A DNA stretch of 64,000 nucleotides, from NCBI GenBank assembly GCA_907165275.2, contig OU015652.1:11175001-11239000 (forward strand), read 5' to 3'. Below are positions 12,918 to 24,260 of the stretch, one piece after another. The translations under genes were made by a program, and so were the position numbers. The stretch's first letter is position 1. Each line of letters begins with the position of its first letter. The notes under the pieces were generated by a model, which was not told where the DNA came from, made no database searches, and saw nothing but the letters and a program-made list of their open reading frames with translations. Source of the DNA: Zygaena filipendulae. Taxonomy: Eukaryota > Arthropoda > Insecta > Lepidoptera > Zygaenidae.

Positions 12918-13099
12918 ACGCGAGTTAATTTCAAAGCTCTCGCGGGATTTCCGGGACAAAAAGTATCCTATGTCCTTCTCTGTACCCCTGACAATGTATA
13001 TGCAAAATTTCATGATGATCGGGTTGAGCCGTTAAGGCGTGAAAGCGTAACAGCCACACAGATAAAGTCACTTTCGCATTTATAATATCATAGTAAGGA
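12918..13099 (-). mobile_element. Helitron-like (LEP1-type) element, truncated
   Basis: On the plus strand it runs from GCGAGTTAATTTC through TCCTTCTCTGTACCCCTGAC and GAGCCGTTAAGGCGTGAAAG to TTTATAATATCATAGTAAGGA. Its minus-strand 5' end is therefore TCCTTAC..., as in the other copies of this family. Confidence 0.7.
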
Positions 13100-15440
13100 T
13101 TTTAATCTTCCTCTTTATCTGATTGCCCGAAAGAGATCGCTTTTAGCGATAAAACCTCGGCACATTAATATTAAATTTAGCTGTATTTGTGTGTGTAACT
13201 TGTGATATACAGTAAACTTCATTAAATAATTCAAGATTAATTTTAATAATGGTATATAATTTGTTCGTTAACAAACAATTTTACGTATAATAATATCAAT
13301 GCCGAGGGCAGAAAACGTGTTGTGGCGTAAACAGTTATTTGATAAATCAGTACGTTTGACTCCGTTGTAGTCACAGTTCCAACCTAACCTAGGGTGTTGG
13401 GGTGGATGTAAATACAACGAGTAATCATAAAACAACAGGAAAATTATAGAATAGAATTGCAAGAGACAGGAAATAATGGAAAGAAATGGAGGAAGTTTTC
13501 ACCGCTAAACCGTTTTATTTCTTTTAAATTATTGTAATAAAAACAACTATCCACTCGTAGTGTAGTGTACTTCTAATCCAAAACACATGAAAAGACTGAA
13601 ACATGCATGGAAACTGCAAGAAACATCTAGGTTTATACAAAACACACAACATTACCATGGCTATCGACAATCATCTTTACTACAGCTAGGTTTACACAAA
13701 ATATTACCATAAACAATCAAATATCTACCACAACCTGAAAGCAACAACGGGCCCGCTGGCCCGACACAAATAACAAGACACAAGATTGTACTCGTATCTG
13801 CAACGTAACTATACCAATTAATCATTCATGCAAGCAGACCCAAACGACGATCTCGGTGTGACTTCTGATTTATGATATCATTACTTATTTCGGGACCACA
13901 AAACAATTTTTAATGTTAAAAGTTTGAAAACGACATCGATACTACCCGATTTATATTTTTGTTTCCAATTTCACAAGGAGCTACCTCCTTCCCTTCAAAA
14001 TATAACTATAAACATTTAATAGGGTTATCCGAAAAAACAAGCTGCTCTGCCTTCAACTAGGGTTTGCTGATCGTTAAGAGTTGTTTCTCAGTTTTCTTTG
14101 ATCCGTCTTTTTAACATTGTTATTTTTAACAAGGGCTTTTCGTATCATCCTTGTGACTTGAATCGTAGAAAAATCATGAGATACTAATGCGACACGTAGC
14201 TGAGAGATGACGAAGGAAATGCTCGTAATATTTCAAAAGAGATTGCGAAGTCCGACCGAGGGAAAGGCTGATTAAACTCATAAATTCTGTCTATGGAAAC
14301 ATAAGAAAGTTTTACTAAGCTTTATTTTTCAGCCATGTATATGATAAAGCTAGTTGGTATATATTTCATTCTAGATTACAAAAGCCATGTTTCTATTTCC
14401 ATCTGCGTTTTCCTCTCTGTGGAAAGAAGAGTAAGTAAGTATAGTAAGAGTAAGTAAGTAAGTGAGCAAGTAAGTATTTTCCGCCTTTTCCCTAAGTTAT
14501 AAATTTCACTACTCTAGTATACACCATCGTATATCTAATATTATGACGGACACCAAATTGCACACGTCAAAAAACTATTTGCTTTGGGATGTGAGCTCTG
14601 CCTTTCCGAGACATCTCCCTGGTACGATAGTAAAAAGAAGACTAGAATTATTTGTACGAAATATAATACACTAACTTTGCCCCGCGGTTTCACCCGCGTT
14701 AATTTGAGGCAAAAATCTAATATGTCCAAAATATTAGTATTCCACAGCTAACCGTTTACGCAGCGTACGCAACGGAAGCTCTTAAAAGGAATAATTTTTT
14801 CCGTCTTTTGCAACCTTTTTCATTGCTGCTCCACTCCTATAGGTCGTAGCCTAATACCATATACCTACTTAAGCCTTCCTCGATAAATGAACTATCCAAC
14901 GCAAAAAGAATTTTTCAATTTGGAATTAATTCCAACCAAACAAGCAAACTCTTCAACTTTATAATATTAGTATAGAAATAGATTATACTCAACCAATTAA
15001 AATTAAAATATATAAATACTAAATATATTTGTAGTCAGAAAGACTGTTTTCGATTACCTCTACCTACCATTTTGCGTCATTGGCATCTATAATACAATGG
15101 GCGCCGGAAGTACCTAAGTACCTACGAAACTTCGTTGTTTCAATTAAAACTCTCGGGGCATACAGCTTTTCTTCCAACGCTTATACGAGGAACATTTTAA
15201 TTTTCCTTTTACATATTGTTTTATACAAAAGATATTAACCTAAGATACTTACCGAATTTTATTTATCACCGACACCGAAAAGGCGCGCCCTTGTAAGTTC
15301 GTTGAAGTCACCGGTAAACTAAAGCTTCGGTAAGACGCAACAGGCGGCTTCACAAACGGCACACATTGGTACAGGAGACGAACTTTATTTTTCTTGCACA
15401 GGATTTTATCACTGTTCCAATTGGTATATTCTTTATCCTT
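13100..15440. other. No gene recognised; minor repeats
   Basis: Contains a GTAA-rich simple repeat (about 14430-14475) and the 3' end of a Helitron-like copy at 14672-14712 (CCCCGCGGTTTCACCCGCG). The rest is AT-rich without supported open frames. Confidence 0.5.
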
Positions 15441-15632
15441 TTATTGTTATACACTGTACCGTTTCGCGGGGGTTTGTGCCGTACGGCGTTCGCCCGCCGC
15501 TGCCGCCGCTCGAGTATGGGTTACGGTCGCCCCGACACCCCCGCACCCCCTGTCACACCCCCTGCGACCCCTTCTGACTCCTGTCCCGCGCCCCGCAACA
15601 ACCCCCCCGCCCAACTGAAGCCTCCAATCGTT
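15440..15632. other. C-rich / CpG-rich island
   Basis: A sharp GC-rich block. The plus strand is strongly C-biased from about 15530 to 15612, with repeated CCCC runs, so the minus strand has many G-runs of 4-7. An 89-codon open frame (15366-15635) crosses it but its proline-rich end simply reflects C runs. Possible uses are a promoter or 5' exon, or a structured G-rich RNA or DNA site. No protein family was recognised. Confidence 0.5.
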
Positions 15633-18600
15633 TAACATTCGCACCCTTGCTTGTGACACTCCGACCATTGTTGAACAAACATCTTGACCATATCGAACGA
15701 CAACGAAAATTTGACGGTGTAACTTAGACCTTTGTAATTAGCAATACATTATGTCCCAACCAAGATGAAACTGATAATTAGCTTTACAAATTGTTATACA
15801 AAATTTGAGCTCATTACTAAATAAATATATAAAATATTATATTTTTGCCTATAATATACAGTTACACGTAGGTACCTAACGTGAATTCTTATTGTATTGT
15901 TTGGGAAGTATTTTATGTGTATGCACGATATATGTACCTACAGATAAATTTCGAATTCACTTGTATCTACATAATTATACCTAGACGGGTTGGACGGGTG
16001 AAAGGCTATTGTATTTACCGGCATTTTTTGCTTTATATGTAGTTATATGTAGGTATATTTCTCCATCGTTTAAGTTTGGTTTCAATTTTTTACGAGCATT
16101 TTGTTGATTGTTTAACCTTAGTCTAGATAAGATGAATTCTGAGCTAAATAACAGGTAGGTATTTCAGAAAATTAAGTTTAATTTATAAAAACAACTCAGA
16201 AAACTGCACAATTTACTTATAAAAATGCTGTATAATACTCAGTCATTTTTGTGTACCTTTTGTGTATCATTTTTTCGTTTCTAAAAATAAAACTTTAAAT
16301 CGCTTCCTGCTAATATCATGTTTTGTTGCTTAAAACATATAGCCACAGATAATATAATAAGCATTACAACCGTCGATATTATGAACTAAACAATAATACA
16401 TCAAACTACGAAAACAAATTGGCAGCTGCTCTTCCTTATCTTAAAGTGCTTAAACGTACTACGCCGTAGCACCAACCGCTACGAAAGTGTTTGACTGCTA
16501 TTTATAGAAACCCAACAACTAAACGGCAAAACACTATACATAAGCCAGATTATGGACTTAATATTATATATTATGCACTTATTTAATACATAATTGTTGG
16601 TAAATGTCTGTGAGTGATCGTGTCACTTTTGAACGACCTGAGGTAGAATTAACAAAATACATATAATTATTGTTTGTGTCGAGGAAATGGCCATATAGAG
16701 TTCCCAAAGGGAACCAAAAATTTACATGAATTGAACCGCAGGGGAAAGCTAGTATAATTATATACTTATAAGTGTTTTACTTTGTTAACATTACACTGTA
16801 CAATAATGATATGAAATATTTTGTATTTTTATTGCTCAAATAATTAGTATCGAAACGAAAAAAATGGTTATTGAAATTTCTAGTTCATCACGACCGGACC
16901 GTTAGTTTTTTATGTAGAAAAATTAAAGAAATTCTTCTTTATTTGACGGTATTATACGATACAAACGAATTTTTCTGTTAACAATCAGCAAGCACTTGCT
17001 GTGATTTCCCAGGCGACGACTGTGGGATGAGGTTTTTTTTCAAACAAAGTTATTACAATCGCGGGAAGTCAAAAGGGTTAGTGAATAGGTACAGTAGAAT
17101 AAACTTTACTTAAGAGTCACCAATATTGATAAAATTCGCCAAATAATCACAGTGATAATACTGAAAAGAGCGCCGTAGTTAAAACAAAATAATTTTAGAC
17201 GCCAAAATCATTTGTTGGTCATTTTTTTCAGTAGGTAGTATATGTACCTGCTTAATCAGCCTTTTGGATTATTTTTTAATCAGTGATATTAAAATTTGAC
17301 TTTAGTTAGTTGTGCACGCACGTAAATATATACTTCCGTTTAAACACCGAATAGTAGATTACAAAACTGCTGAAAGTGCCCGTTTTTGGTAGATTTGGTA
17401 TTCAGATTTTGTAGTCAAGTTTAACTGCTGCATAAACAATTAATTTTATTTTTCATTTTCCTCTATCGATATCTTTTTAAATATGTTATTTGTTAGAAGG
17501 GCTATTGTTATCAAGTGCGGCTCTTTGAAACAATGGCGTAAGTTAGAAACATTAAAATAGTTTTCAGTTGTATAAATAAAGCTTTGATGATGTATTGCAA
17601 TGCCTTATTATTTTTGGGCCTATTTTTGTTTTTGAAATCTTAGCGGACGCGTGCTTGTGCATTTGAAGTAAGTTTCATTATAATAATACGAATCTTATAG
17701 GAATGCTTAGATGACAAACAAACATTCAGACATTCATTTTTATGACAGAGATCAGAGAGAGACGTATTCACCATGTTAAGCCGAATTTCGTTGGTTCGAT
17801 CGCTGCGACATTCGTCATATATGATTATATATTTTAAGGTTCAACAAGTTAATGTTGAACTATTTTCGCTGCTGACCTTACTCGGTGTCCATTTTCTTGC
17901 CTACACCTTCTACCACTATTGATGAGTGGTGTAATATCGCGAATGACATGAGATATATTGTGACGTCACATCAAATTCAATATGGCAGTCATGTTCACAG
18001 GGATTGTTGAACAACGTGTAATGATTGTTATTTGGATCTTCTGATCATGTTCTGATCTTACAATTGTGAAAAAGCAGATTATAATGCCATACTTCTACTT
18101 AGTTCCATTTTTTTTTAATGTTCCTAGCTCTTCAGACAGCTACTATTTGCTTACGTATTCATCTTGATAAAATATTATTGTACCTACTTACAGGACCATC
18201 CAACTGCGGTAGAGCACAAAATATTGTGTGAAAATCTGCAAACTTTCGATTGTTATTTTCGATGTCCCGCCCCTTCCGGATGTATAGACTATACATAGAC
18301 TGTAATCTTCCTGAATCCCATATTGTCTGTTGCTTGAAAAAGAATGCCAAGATCTAATTTCCGAACTTTGACGTGGGTAGGTATAAACGAATGTTTGTCA
18401 AAGCGTTGCTGGGCTTTATTTATAGTTATTTATTAGGTCACACTTTTACATACATCAAATTTAATTCTCTGCAAATTATACTGACATGTATTCGGATAAA
18501 TTGGAATTTTTAAGATACCAGTTTTCTACTGTTACTCAATAGGTATCCTCTTGTGCCACCGTTTCAACTAAAAAAAACTTGCAGAAAGTACTTAAAAACT

Positions 18601-19170
18601 CGTCATATTTATATGAAAATATCATGATTTTTTTTGATAAAGCTTGAGGATTTTAAATCTTCAGTGTGACTTTTTGTCCTCTGTGATTCGCTAACCCGCA
18701 CATGCTTCTCAAATAGTTCATGTTCAATAAGGGTTCAACTACCCGGTATGTTAATAAGGCCGATAAAACATACCGGCCGGTAGAACATATCAGTACGTTG
18801 ATTGCGGTTACAATTGAAAAACCGGTAACTTGTCAAGGTCAATGTAACCGGTATTAGAAACACAGGTATATATCCCTGGTTACAACATACAATACCAATT
18901 CACCTTAGGTACCTTCCTCTAATGAATAGATCGCGTGTTATTGTCTTAACGCCTGACTAATATTCGAGTTTTGCTTTTACGCACTCTTAGCCCATTCGTC
19001 AGCTTATAACGACCAGAGCCTCGTATACACGAAGCCAGCGAACTAGTAAATTAAACGGAACCCTCCTAATTACATTACCGCAATAATTTACCAGTGATAA
19101 AAAATAAATAACGAAACATTGAAGTTGGACTAAAAAAAAATTAAAGCGAGAATAAATATTGACAATACAT
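15633..19170. other. No gene recognised; scattered repeat remnants
   Basis: A Helitron-like 3' end is seen at about 16620-16752 (ends AAAGCTAG). A cluster of CCGGT motifs lies at 18735-18860. Otherwise this is AT-rich DNA with short unsupported frames. Confidence 0.5.
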
Positions 19171-19239
19171 CTATAATATGAAAAAAATAATCCCTAAAAA
19201 TGAGTCCCTATTTCCCTTGGTCATGGCATCACGTGTGAA

Positions 19240-19475
19240 CGGCTGGACCAATTTTTTTTTGTACCTATTTGTAAGGAGAAGAAGAATTAAATAAAAGAAT
19301 TCCGAAACTCGCGCGGGTGAATCTCCGAAACGGTTCTTGCACCGATTTTGACGGGACATTCACTGCTGTTATAAAGATATATAAGAAGCTGATGTTATAA
19401 GGAGTAAATAAGGCTACTTTGGAGTTCCTGTGGGAATCCCGAAACTCACGCGGGTGAAACCGTGGGGCAAAGCTT
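19240..19475 (+). mobile_element. Nested or rearranged Helitron-like fragments
   Basis: The blocks GAATTCCGAAACTCGCGCGG (19299) and GAATCCCGAAACTCACGCGG (19433) both precede the usual GTGAA... end, so two family members overlap here. The second ends CCGTGGGGCAAAGCTT. Confidence 0.5.
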
Positions 19476-19599
19476 TAAATACAAGAGCTTATACAAAAAA
19501 ATACATTAAAAAAACACTTGAAACTAGATTGTCCACGTAACAAATCTGAAACCTCTGTGCTATAGACATAAGAAATTGTTATCTATTCTAATAAAAACG

Positions 19600-19756
19600 T
19601 TTTTGATGCCTTGCGAAACTGATAGACAGGTAGGTATTAATTTAATATTTTAACTAGCTGTTAGATAGCTGGCAGATAGTTGAGAGTATTTTAGGAAAAA
19701 ATTGTTTCTGCGTGAGTTCCGAAACTCACGCTTGTGAAACCGCGGAGCACAGCTAG
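19600..19756 (+). mobile_element. Helitron-like element
   Basis: Ends AAACCGCGGAGCACAGCTAG at 19737-19756, after GAGTTCCGAAACTCACGC. The 5' boundary is unclear. Confidence 0.55.
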
Positions 19757-19925
19757 TTAATTATAAAAAATTTGATCCTATTTTGCACTCACACAAAATA
19801 TTACAATGTGTTACAATTTTAATCTACCTACTTATGTCTGTCGATATATTTCGCTTTTAGAAAGCACCCAAACCGCAGATAGAGTAAAAATCTGGATCAG
19901 TTTCAGTGAGTTGATTTTTTTTTTC

Positions 19926-20050
19926 TTTTTTATGTCATAGGGGGCAAACGGGCAAGTGATACCTGATGCCATGGTAAGTGATTACCACCGCCCATAGACA
20001 TCTGCAACACCAGAAGGCATGCAGGTGCGTTGCCGACCTGGAATGGGGAT
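19926..20050. repeat. Widespread lepidopteran interspersed repeat fragment
   Basis: The string ACCTGATGCCATGGTAAGTG, then ACCACCGCCCATAGACATCT and AACACCAGAAGGCATGCAGG, is a repeat I recognise from many lepidopteran non-coding sequences. The exact class is uncertain. Confidence 0.6.
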
Positions 20051-20791
20051 GGGATTGGGATTTTTTTCACGGTTAGTCCATTTATGCGTGTTGCGCGACA
20101 ACCAAACATATAAACAGGCCCCACATTATTTTCTTTTATGTATATATTTGACTTATCCTGGATAAATATGACTGCAAAAAATGTCAAATATGTATCTACT
20201 TATACTGAGTAGTATTATGTATATGAGCAGTTTGGTCAAATATGTAGGCGGTAGAACTTCAGACATGATAGAACAGTACCATCAAAAAATACATAATATA
20301 CATATTGAATTAATGTTATGTACGTACAACATGCACACAAGTCCAGCTACAGTATGTAAAGTTAGATCGTTCCAGGATTCAGAAACCCATATTCTGAAAC
20401 GTCCAAAGGGTTTATGGGTTATAGAGACGCATTAAACCATAATAAATACGTATCCACCATTGATTTAGCTCAAAATGATGATTTACCCAAGCTCAAAAAA
20501 AACCTTTTTTCAATGAATCTCAAAGAATAGCGCAGTCGTTTATTTGAGAACAGTGTTCTTTTATATGAGACTCAGCATTGAATTGTGTTTATGTTATATC
20601 GCCCTACTCGTTTTTCTAATTTCATGAATAAAAATTACTAGGTATCGTCGTTCGTTTCACTTTGTTATTTGTTTGTGTATCTGCCATCTTACCAAATCCT
20701 TTAAAGACTGAGTAAAGATGAAGATAAATTGAACAAAAATAAACCGATCTATCCATGATACCCACTACTCTACTCTGTAAAATATTTGCCA

Positions 20792-20965
20792 CTAGCTGTT
20801 CCCGCATTGACTTTCGAGTTCCCGCAGAAATTCCAAAATAAAAAGTATCTACCCTATTTCAGTTTCTGTTTTTCACTGACGGGTGTATATTTCATGAGGA
20901 GCGGTAGTTAATTAAGGTGTGAAAGCGTCAAAAACAAACATATCATATTCACGTTTAATATTTTA
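20792..20965 (-). mobile_element. Helitron-like element (minus)
   Basis: Begins CTAGCTGTTCCCGCATTGAC and carries GAGTTCCCGCAGAAATTCC and the GTGAAAGCGTCA block. The far end is decayed. Confidence 0.55.
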
Positions 20966-21219
20966 GGATCAGGAATGTATAAAATGTTTAAAATAAAAAT
21001 TTTCATACTCTACATAAGTGTCGTAACATTCTTAGCTATACTTCAAACTTCAAAGCTGTAAGAATTTTACGATAAGAAGATTTTCAGCTCATGTGCACAG
21101 CAAATGCGTCGTACGTGCAATCTGCTGTTCAATGCGGCTCCATGAAATATTGGTTTATAAAATAGAACTAAGTATATAACTTATCTACTTTGATGATAAC
21201 GTATATCTTATCTTCTTAA

Positions 21220-21451
21220 TCTAATATATATAAATCACGTGTCACGTTGTTTGTCCGCGATAGACTCCGAAACTACTGAACGGATTTTGATAAAATTTTG
21301 TAACCATTCATAATATGGTCCAACTTAAAAGATAGGATAGTTTTTATCCCGGAATTCCCTCGGAAACTGAAGGACATATAGAGTACTTTTTTCCCGCAAC
21401 CTCCGCGGGAACTCCGAAATTACCGCGGATGAAATCGCGGGGGACAGCTTG
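21220..21451 (+). mobile_element. Helitron-like element, tandem copy 1
   Basis: Starts TCTAATATATATAAATCACG and ends GGACAGCTTG, with subterminal hairpin CCGCGGATGAAATCGCGG. The next copy starts at the very next base, so the two are head to tail with no spacer. Confidence 0.85.
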
Positions 21452-21710
21452 TCTAATATATATAAATCACGTGTCACGTTGTTTGTCCGCGATGGACTCC
21501 GAAACTACTGAACAGATTTTGATAAAATTTTGAAACCATTTATAATATGGTCCAACTTAAAAGATAGGATAGTTTTTATCCCGGAATTCCCGCGGGAACT
21601 CCGGAATTAATGCGGGGAACTGCTTATCACAGTAAACTACAGCACTTTTTTCCCGGAATTACCGCGGGAACTCCGAAAATACCGCGGATGAAATCGCGGC
21701 GGACAGCTAG
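21452..21710 (+). mobile_element. Helitron-like element, tandem copy 2
   Basis: Starts TCTAATATATATAAATCACG and ends GGACAGCTAG. It is nearly identical to copy 1 but carries an extra CCGGAATT/CCGCGG block. The 3' hairpin (ACCGCGGATGAAATCGCGG) is present. Confidence 0.85.
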
Positions 21711-21900
21711 TTTATTATATATTAGAAAAGATATAAATTGTTTTCTCCTCGTGACCAAAGAGGTTTCACTTCAAAACAATTCATAGAAAACGTGTCTTTG
21801 ATAAACAGAACACTAATATCCAATTTGTTTATTGTGCCTAGAGCGTTTGAGCTTGTGTTACAGAAATGCACGTTTAGGGCAAAAAATGTTGTTGGACTCC

Positions 21901-22133
21901 GCCGCACTCAGAGTCGACTTTAATGATTACTTAGTTAAGTATAGATTTTTGAAACAAAACTGCCGCAATCAAACAAGTTTAATAAATTAATGTTAATTGG
22001 CATTTAACTAATTAAGTTACATCTCATTAAATGCCAATTAACATTAATTTACTGAACGTCTCTGATTGCGGCAGTTTTGTTTTAAAAATCTATACTTAAC
22101 TAAGTAATCATTAAAGTCGACTCTGAGTGCGGC
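21901..22133. mobile_element. Palindromic MITE
   Basis: The ends GCCGCACTCAGAGTCGACTT and AAGTCGACTCTGAGTGCGGC are inverted repeats. Complementarity continues through TTAATGATTACTTAGTTAAG, TGCCGCAATCA and AATGCCAATTAACATTAATT, so nearly the whole 233 bp can fold on itself. A second, shorter member is at 59461-59637. Confidence 0.85.
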
Positions 22134-22841
22134 CGTTAGTGAATCAAGGCCCTGTTCCGTGCTGAGTTCAGTGAGGGATCAATACACTAGAAAGAGAATG
22201 AAAGAATATATTTCTTTTTTTTCATAAATTGAAAAGATGTAACTTTTTAAAACATGCAAAAGAGAAGACCACGAACAATAACAGTATCTTCATTATTGCA
22301 GAAGTTTGGTCATTCTCGTGAGAATGAAGATTTATGTAAATTATATAAAGACTGAAACTTCTTATTATTCACCAAACTGCATTGCAAAGCTATACCAACA
22401 ATATAACATTCGAGAATTAATTCGTCTAATACCGAGAGCACCGGGAAACGCGACCCCTTCATTTTAACCCTTTACCGCCATGTTTTGGTAGCCTTTACTT
22501 ACTTCCAGCCTCCACGTAAATCTAATAAATACAAAACTACAACGACTGCGTATGTGTACTATAAGTACACGTGATCTGAGTGATTTTAATAAATAAAAAA
22601 ATAATAAAAGTGAAAGAAAGATAAAAGTAGGTACTTACAAAAAATAGGCAGTTAAAAAAATTACGTTACAGCCAGACCACTAATAACCATGTTTAACTTC
22701 TTTGGGTAAAAGTATAATAAAATAAAATTTAAGTGTAACGGTTGTCGAAGATACGATTCTGACGCGAGGATGTTTCACTTCTGTCACTTTGTACTCAATT
22801 TCAAGCACGGGACATTCAATTATGACACGCTTCATATATTA
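22134..22841. other. No gene recognised
   Basis: Unremarkable AT-rich DNA. Confidence 0.45.
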
Positions 22842-23049
22842 CTAGCTGTTCGCCGCGGTTTCACCCACCTTAATTACGGAGTTCTCGAGGGCATTCCGGG
22901 ATAAAAAGTACCCTTTGTCCTTTGTTGCACCCCTGACAACGTGTATGCAAAATTTCGTGATGATCGGATGAGCCGTTAAGGCGTGAAAGCGTTACAGACA
23001 GACCGACAGACCGGCAGAGTTACTTTCGCATTTAAAATATTAGTAGCGA
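22842..23049 (-). mobile_element. Helitron-like (LEP1-type) element
   Basis: Plus-strand reading begins CTAGCTGTTCGCCGCGGTTT, contains GATGATCGGATGAGCCGTTA and ACAGACCGACAGACCGG, and ends near TTTAAAATATTAGTAGCGA. Confidence 0.7.
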
Positions 23050-23946
23050 TTAGCTTCACTTGCAAACAAAATCTTTGAAGTCAATTAAACCAACTTTGTA
23101 GTGTCGTATCGAAATGAAACTTTGTATGTATAATATGTGGTTTGGATGACATACAATATTATTAAGACATGGCGCTGATCTGATGATAGAGCCGGACGAT
23201 GGCCGTGAAAACTCTGTAATTAAACGAGGCAACCCCGTCAAGTTCGGGCTCGTTTGATTATTCGTGACAAGGACTCTGTTTCTAGATGACTATTTTCGTT
23301 TTTTTTTTTACGACGAGACAAACTTTTGCTTAGGTTCATGTTAAAAATTTAAACAAAGCATTACAAGGTGTAAGAATAGACAATGAAGGTAACCTATACT
23401 AAAAGAGAGTATTCAACATTCTATTCTCGTCTGAAATATCCAAAATAAAACATAACGTTAATTGTACTTTTAGGTAAGCCTTCTTCAATTTCTAAATAAA
23501 TTATAAAAACAGACAAAAATTATAAACTTTCAATATAACGACACTTATCGATGAACGACGATGCGACAGAATGACTTGCACACAGCGACTACTTCCGTAG
23601 TTCCGTCTCACGCGCCGACCGCTGTCATGGCGCTGCCCGTAGAGTTGCCGCTCTCCAAGCCGAGTCTCCCAACAGTACAATAATTAATATGACTGCACAT
23701 ATTATGAGATAGTTTCCCAATTTGTATGAACACACTGTATCATTGCTTGCAAATGCATGAAGGGCGTACTATATAGGTACCGCAACCACTAGGTACACTT
23801 ATACCACGAGTATCAACGCAAACTATATCTACAGACCTAAAGGTTGGTTTTTTGAACTGTGTTTTACAATTCTGATAATGTTAGCTATTTGGTCTTTTGA
23901 GCGTGCTCTCATAAAAAGTTGATCAGAATATTAATATTTTTGGGTA
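23050..23946. other. No gene recognised; small GC-rich patch 23560-23690
   Basis: The patch includes CCGTCTCACGCGCCGACCGC and a 19-codon frame starting at 23627 (MALPVELPLSKPSLPTVQ). It could be a 5' leader or a small uORF, but no downstream exon was found. Confidence 0.4.
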
Positions 23947-23993
23947 ACTATAGTAGTCGGGGTTTTATTGGTCGCAACCTTGACACTTTTGTA

Positions 23994-24260
23994 TCAAAGG
24001 ACTCCGCTTGGCACAGTTGATCCTTGGGTTAAACTAAGCTGATTTAGACCGGGTGACACGAGGTACCCCCCCTCCCTTGCCCAGGGGAGGGGGGTGAAGA
24101 GTACTTCGCCCGCGTTGCAGTCTGCGCTCGATTTCTGCCCACATATAGCTACTAGGTCGAGTTTGGTATCGTTTTCATATAAATCGAGGACGAGGGTTTC
24201 ATTTCTGGAATAAACTTTTTGCCCGTCCATAGAAAAAAACCGAGCAACTGGCAAAAACAA
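23994..24260 (-). other. Open frame inside foldback arm, left copy
   Basis: An 88-codon frame whose N-terminal half includes FSMDGQKVYSRNETLVLDL. It is identical over the first 45 residues to the right-arm frame and diverges in the GC-rich C-terminal part. Identity may reflect recent duplication of the arm rather than selection. No known domain was recognised. The upstream part overlaps a T-rich hydrophobic frame (24199-24558) in another frame. Confidence 0.3.

Noticed and set aside
15366..15635. Proline-rich 89-codon protein
   Set aside because: The proline content follows from C runs; two plus-strand frames and one minus-strand frame are open over the same block.
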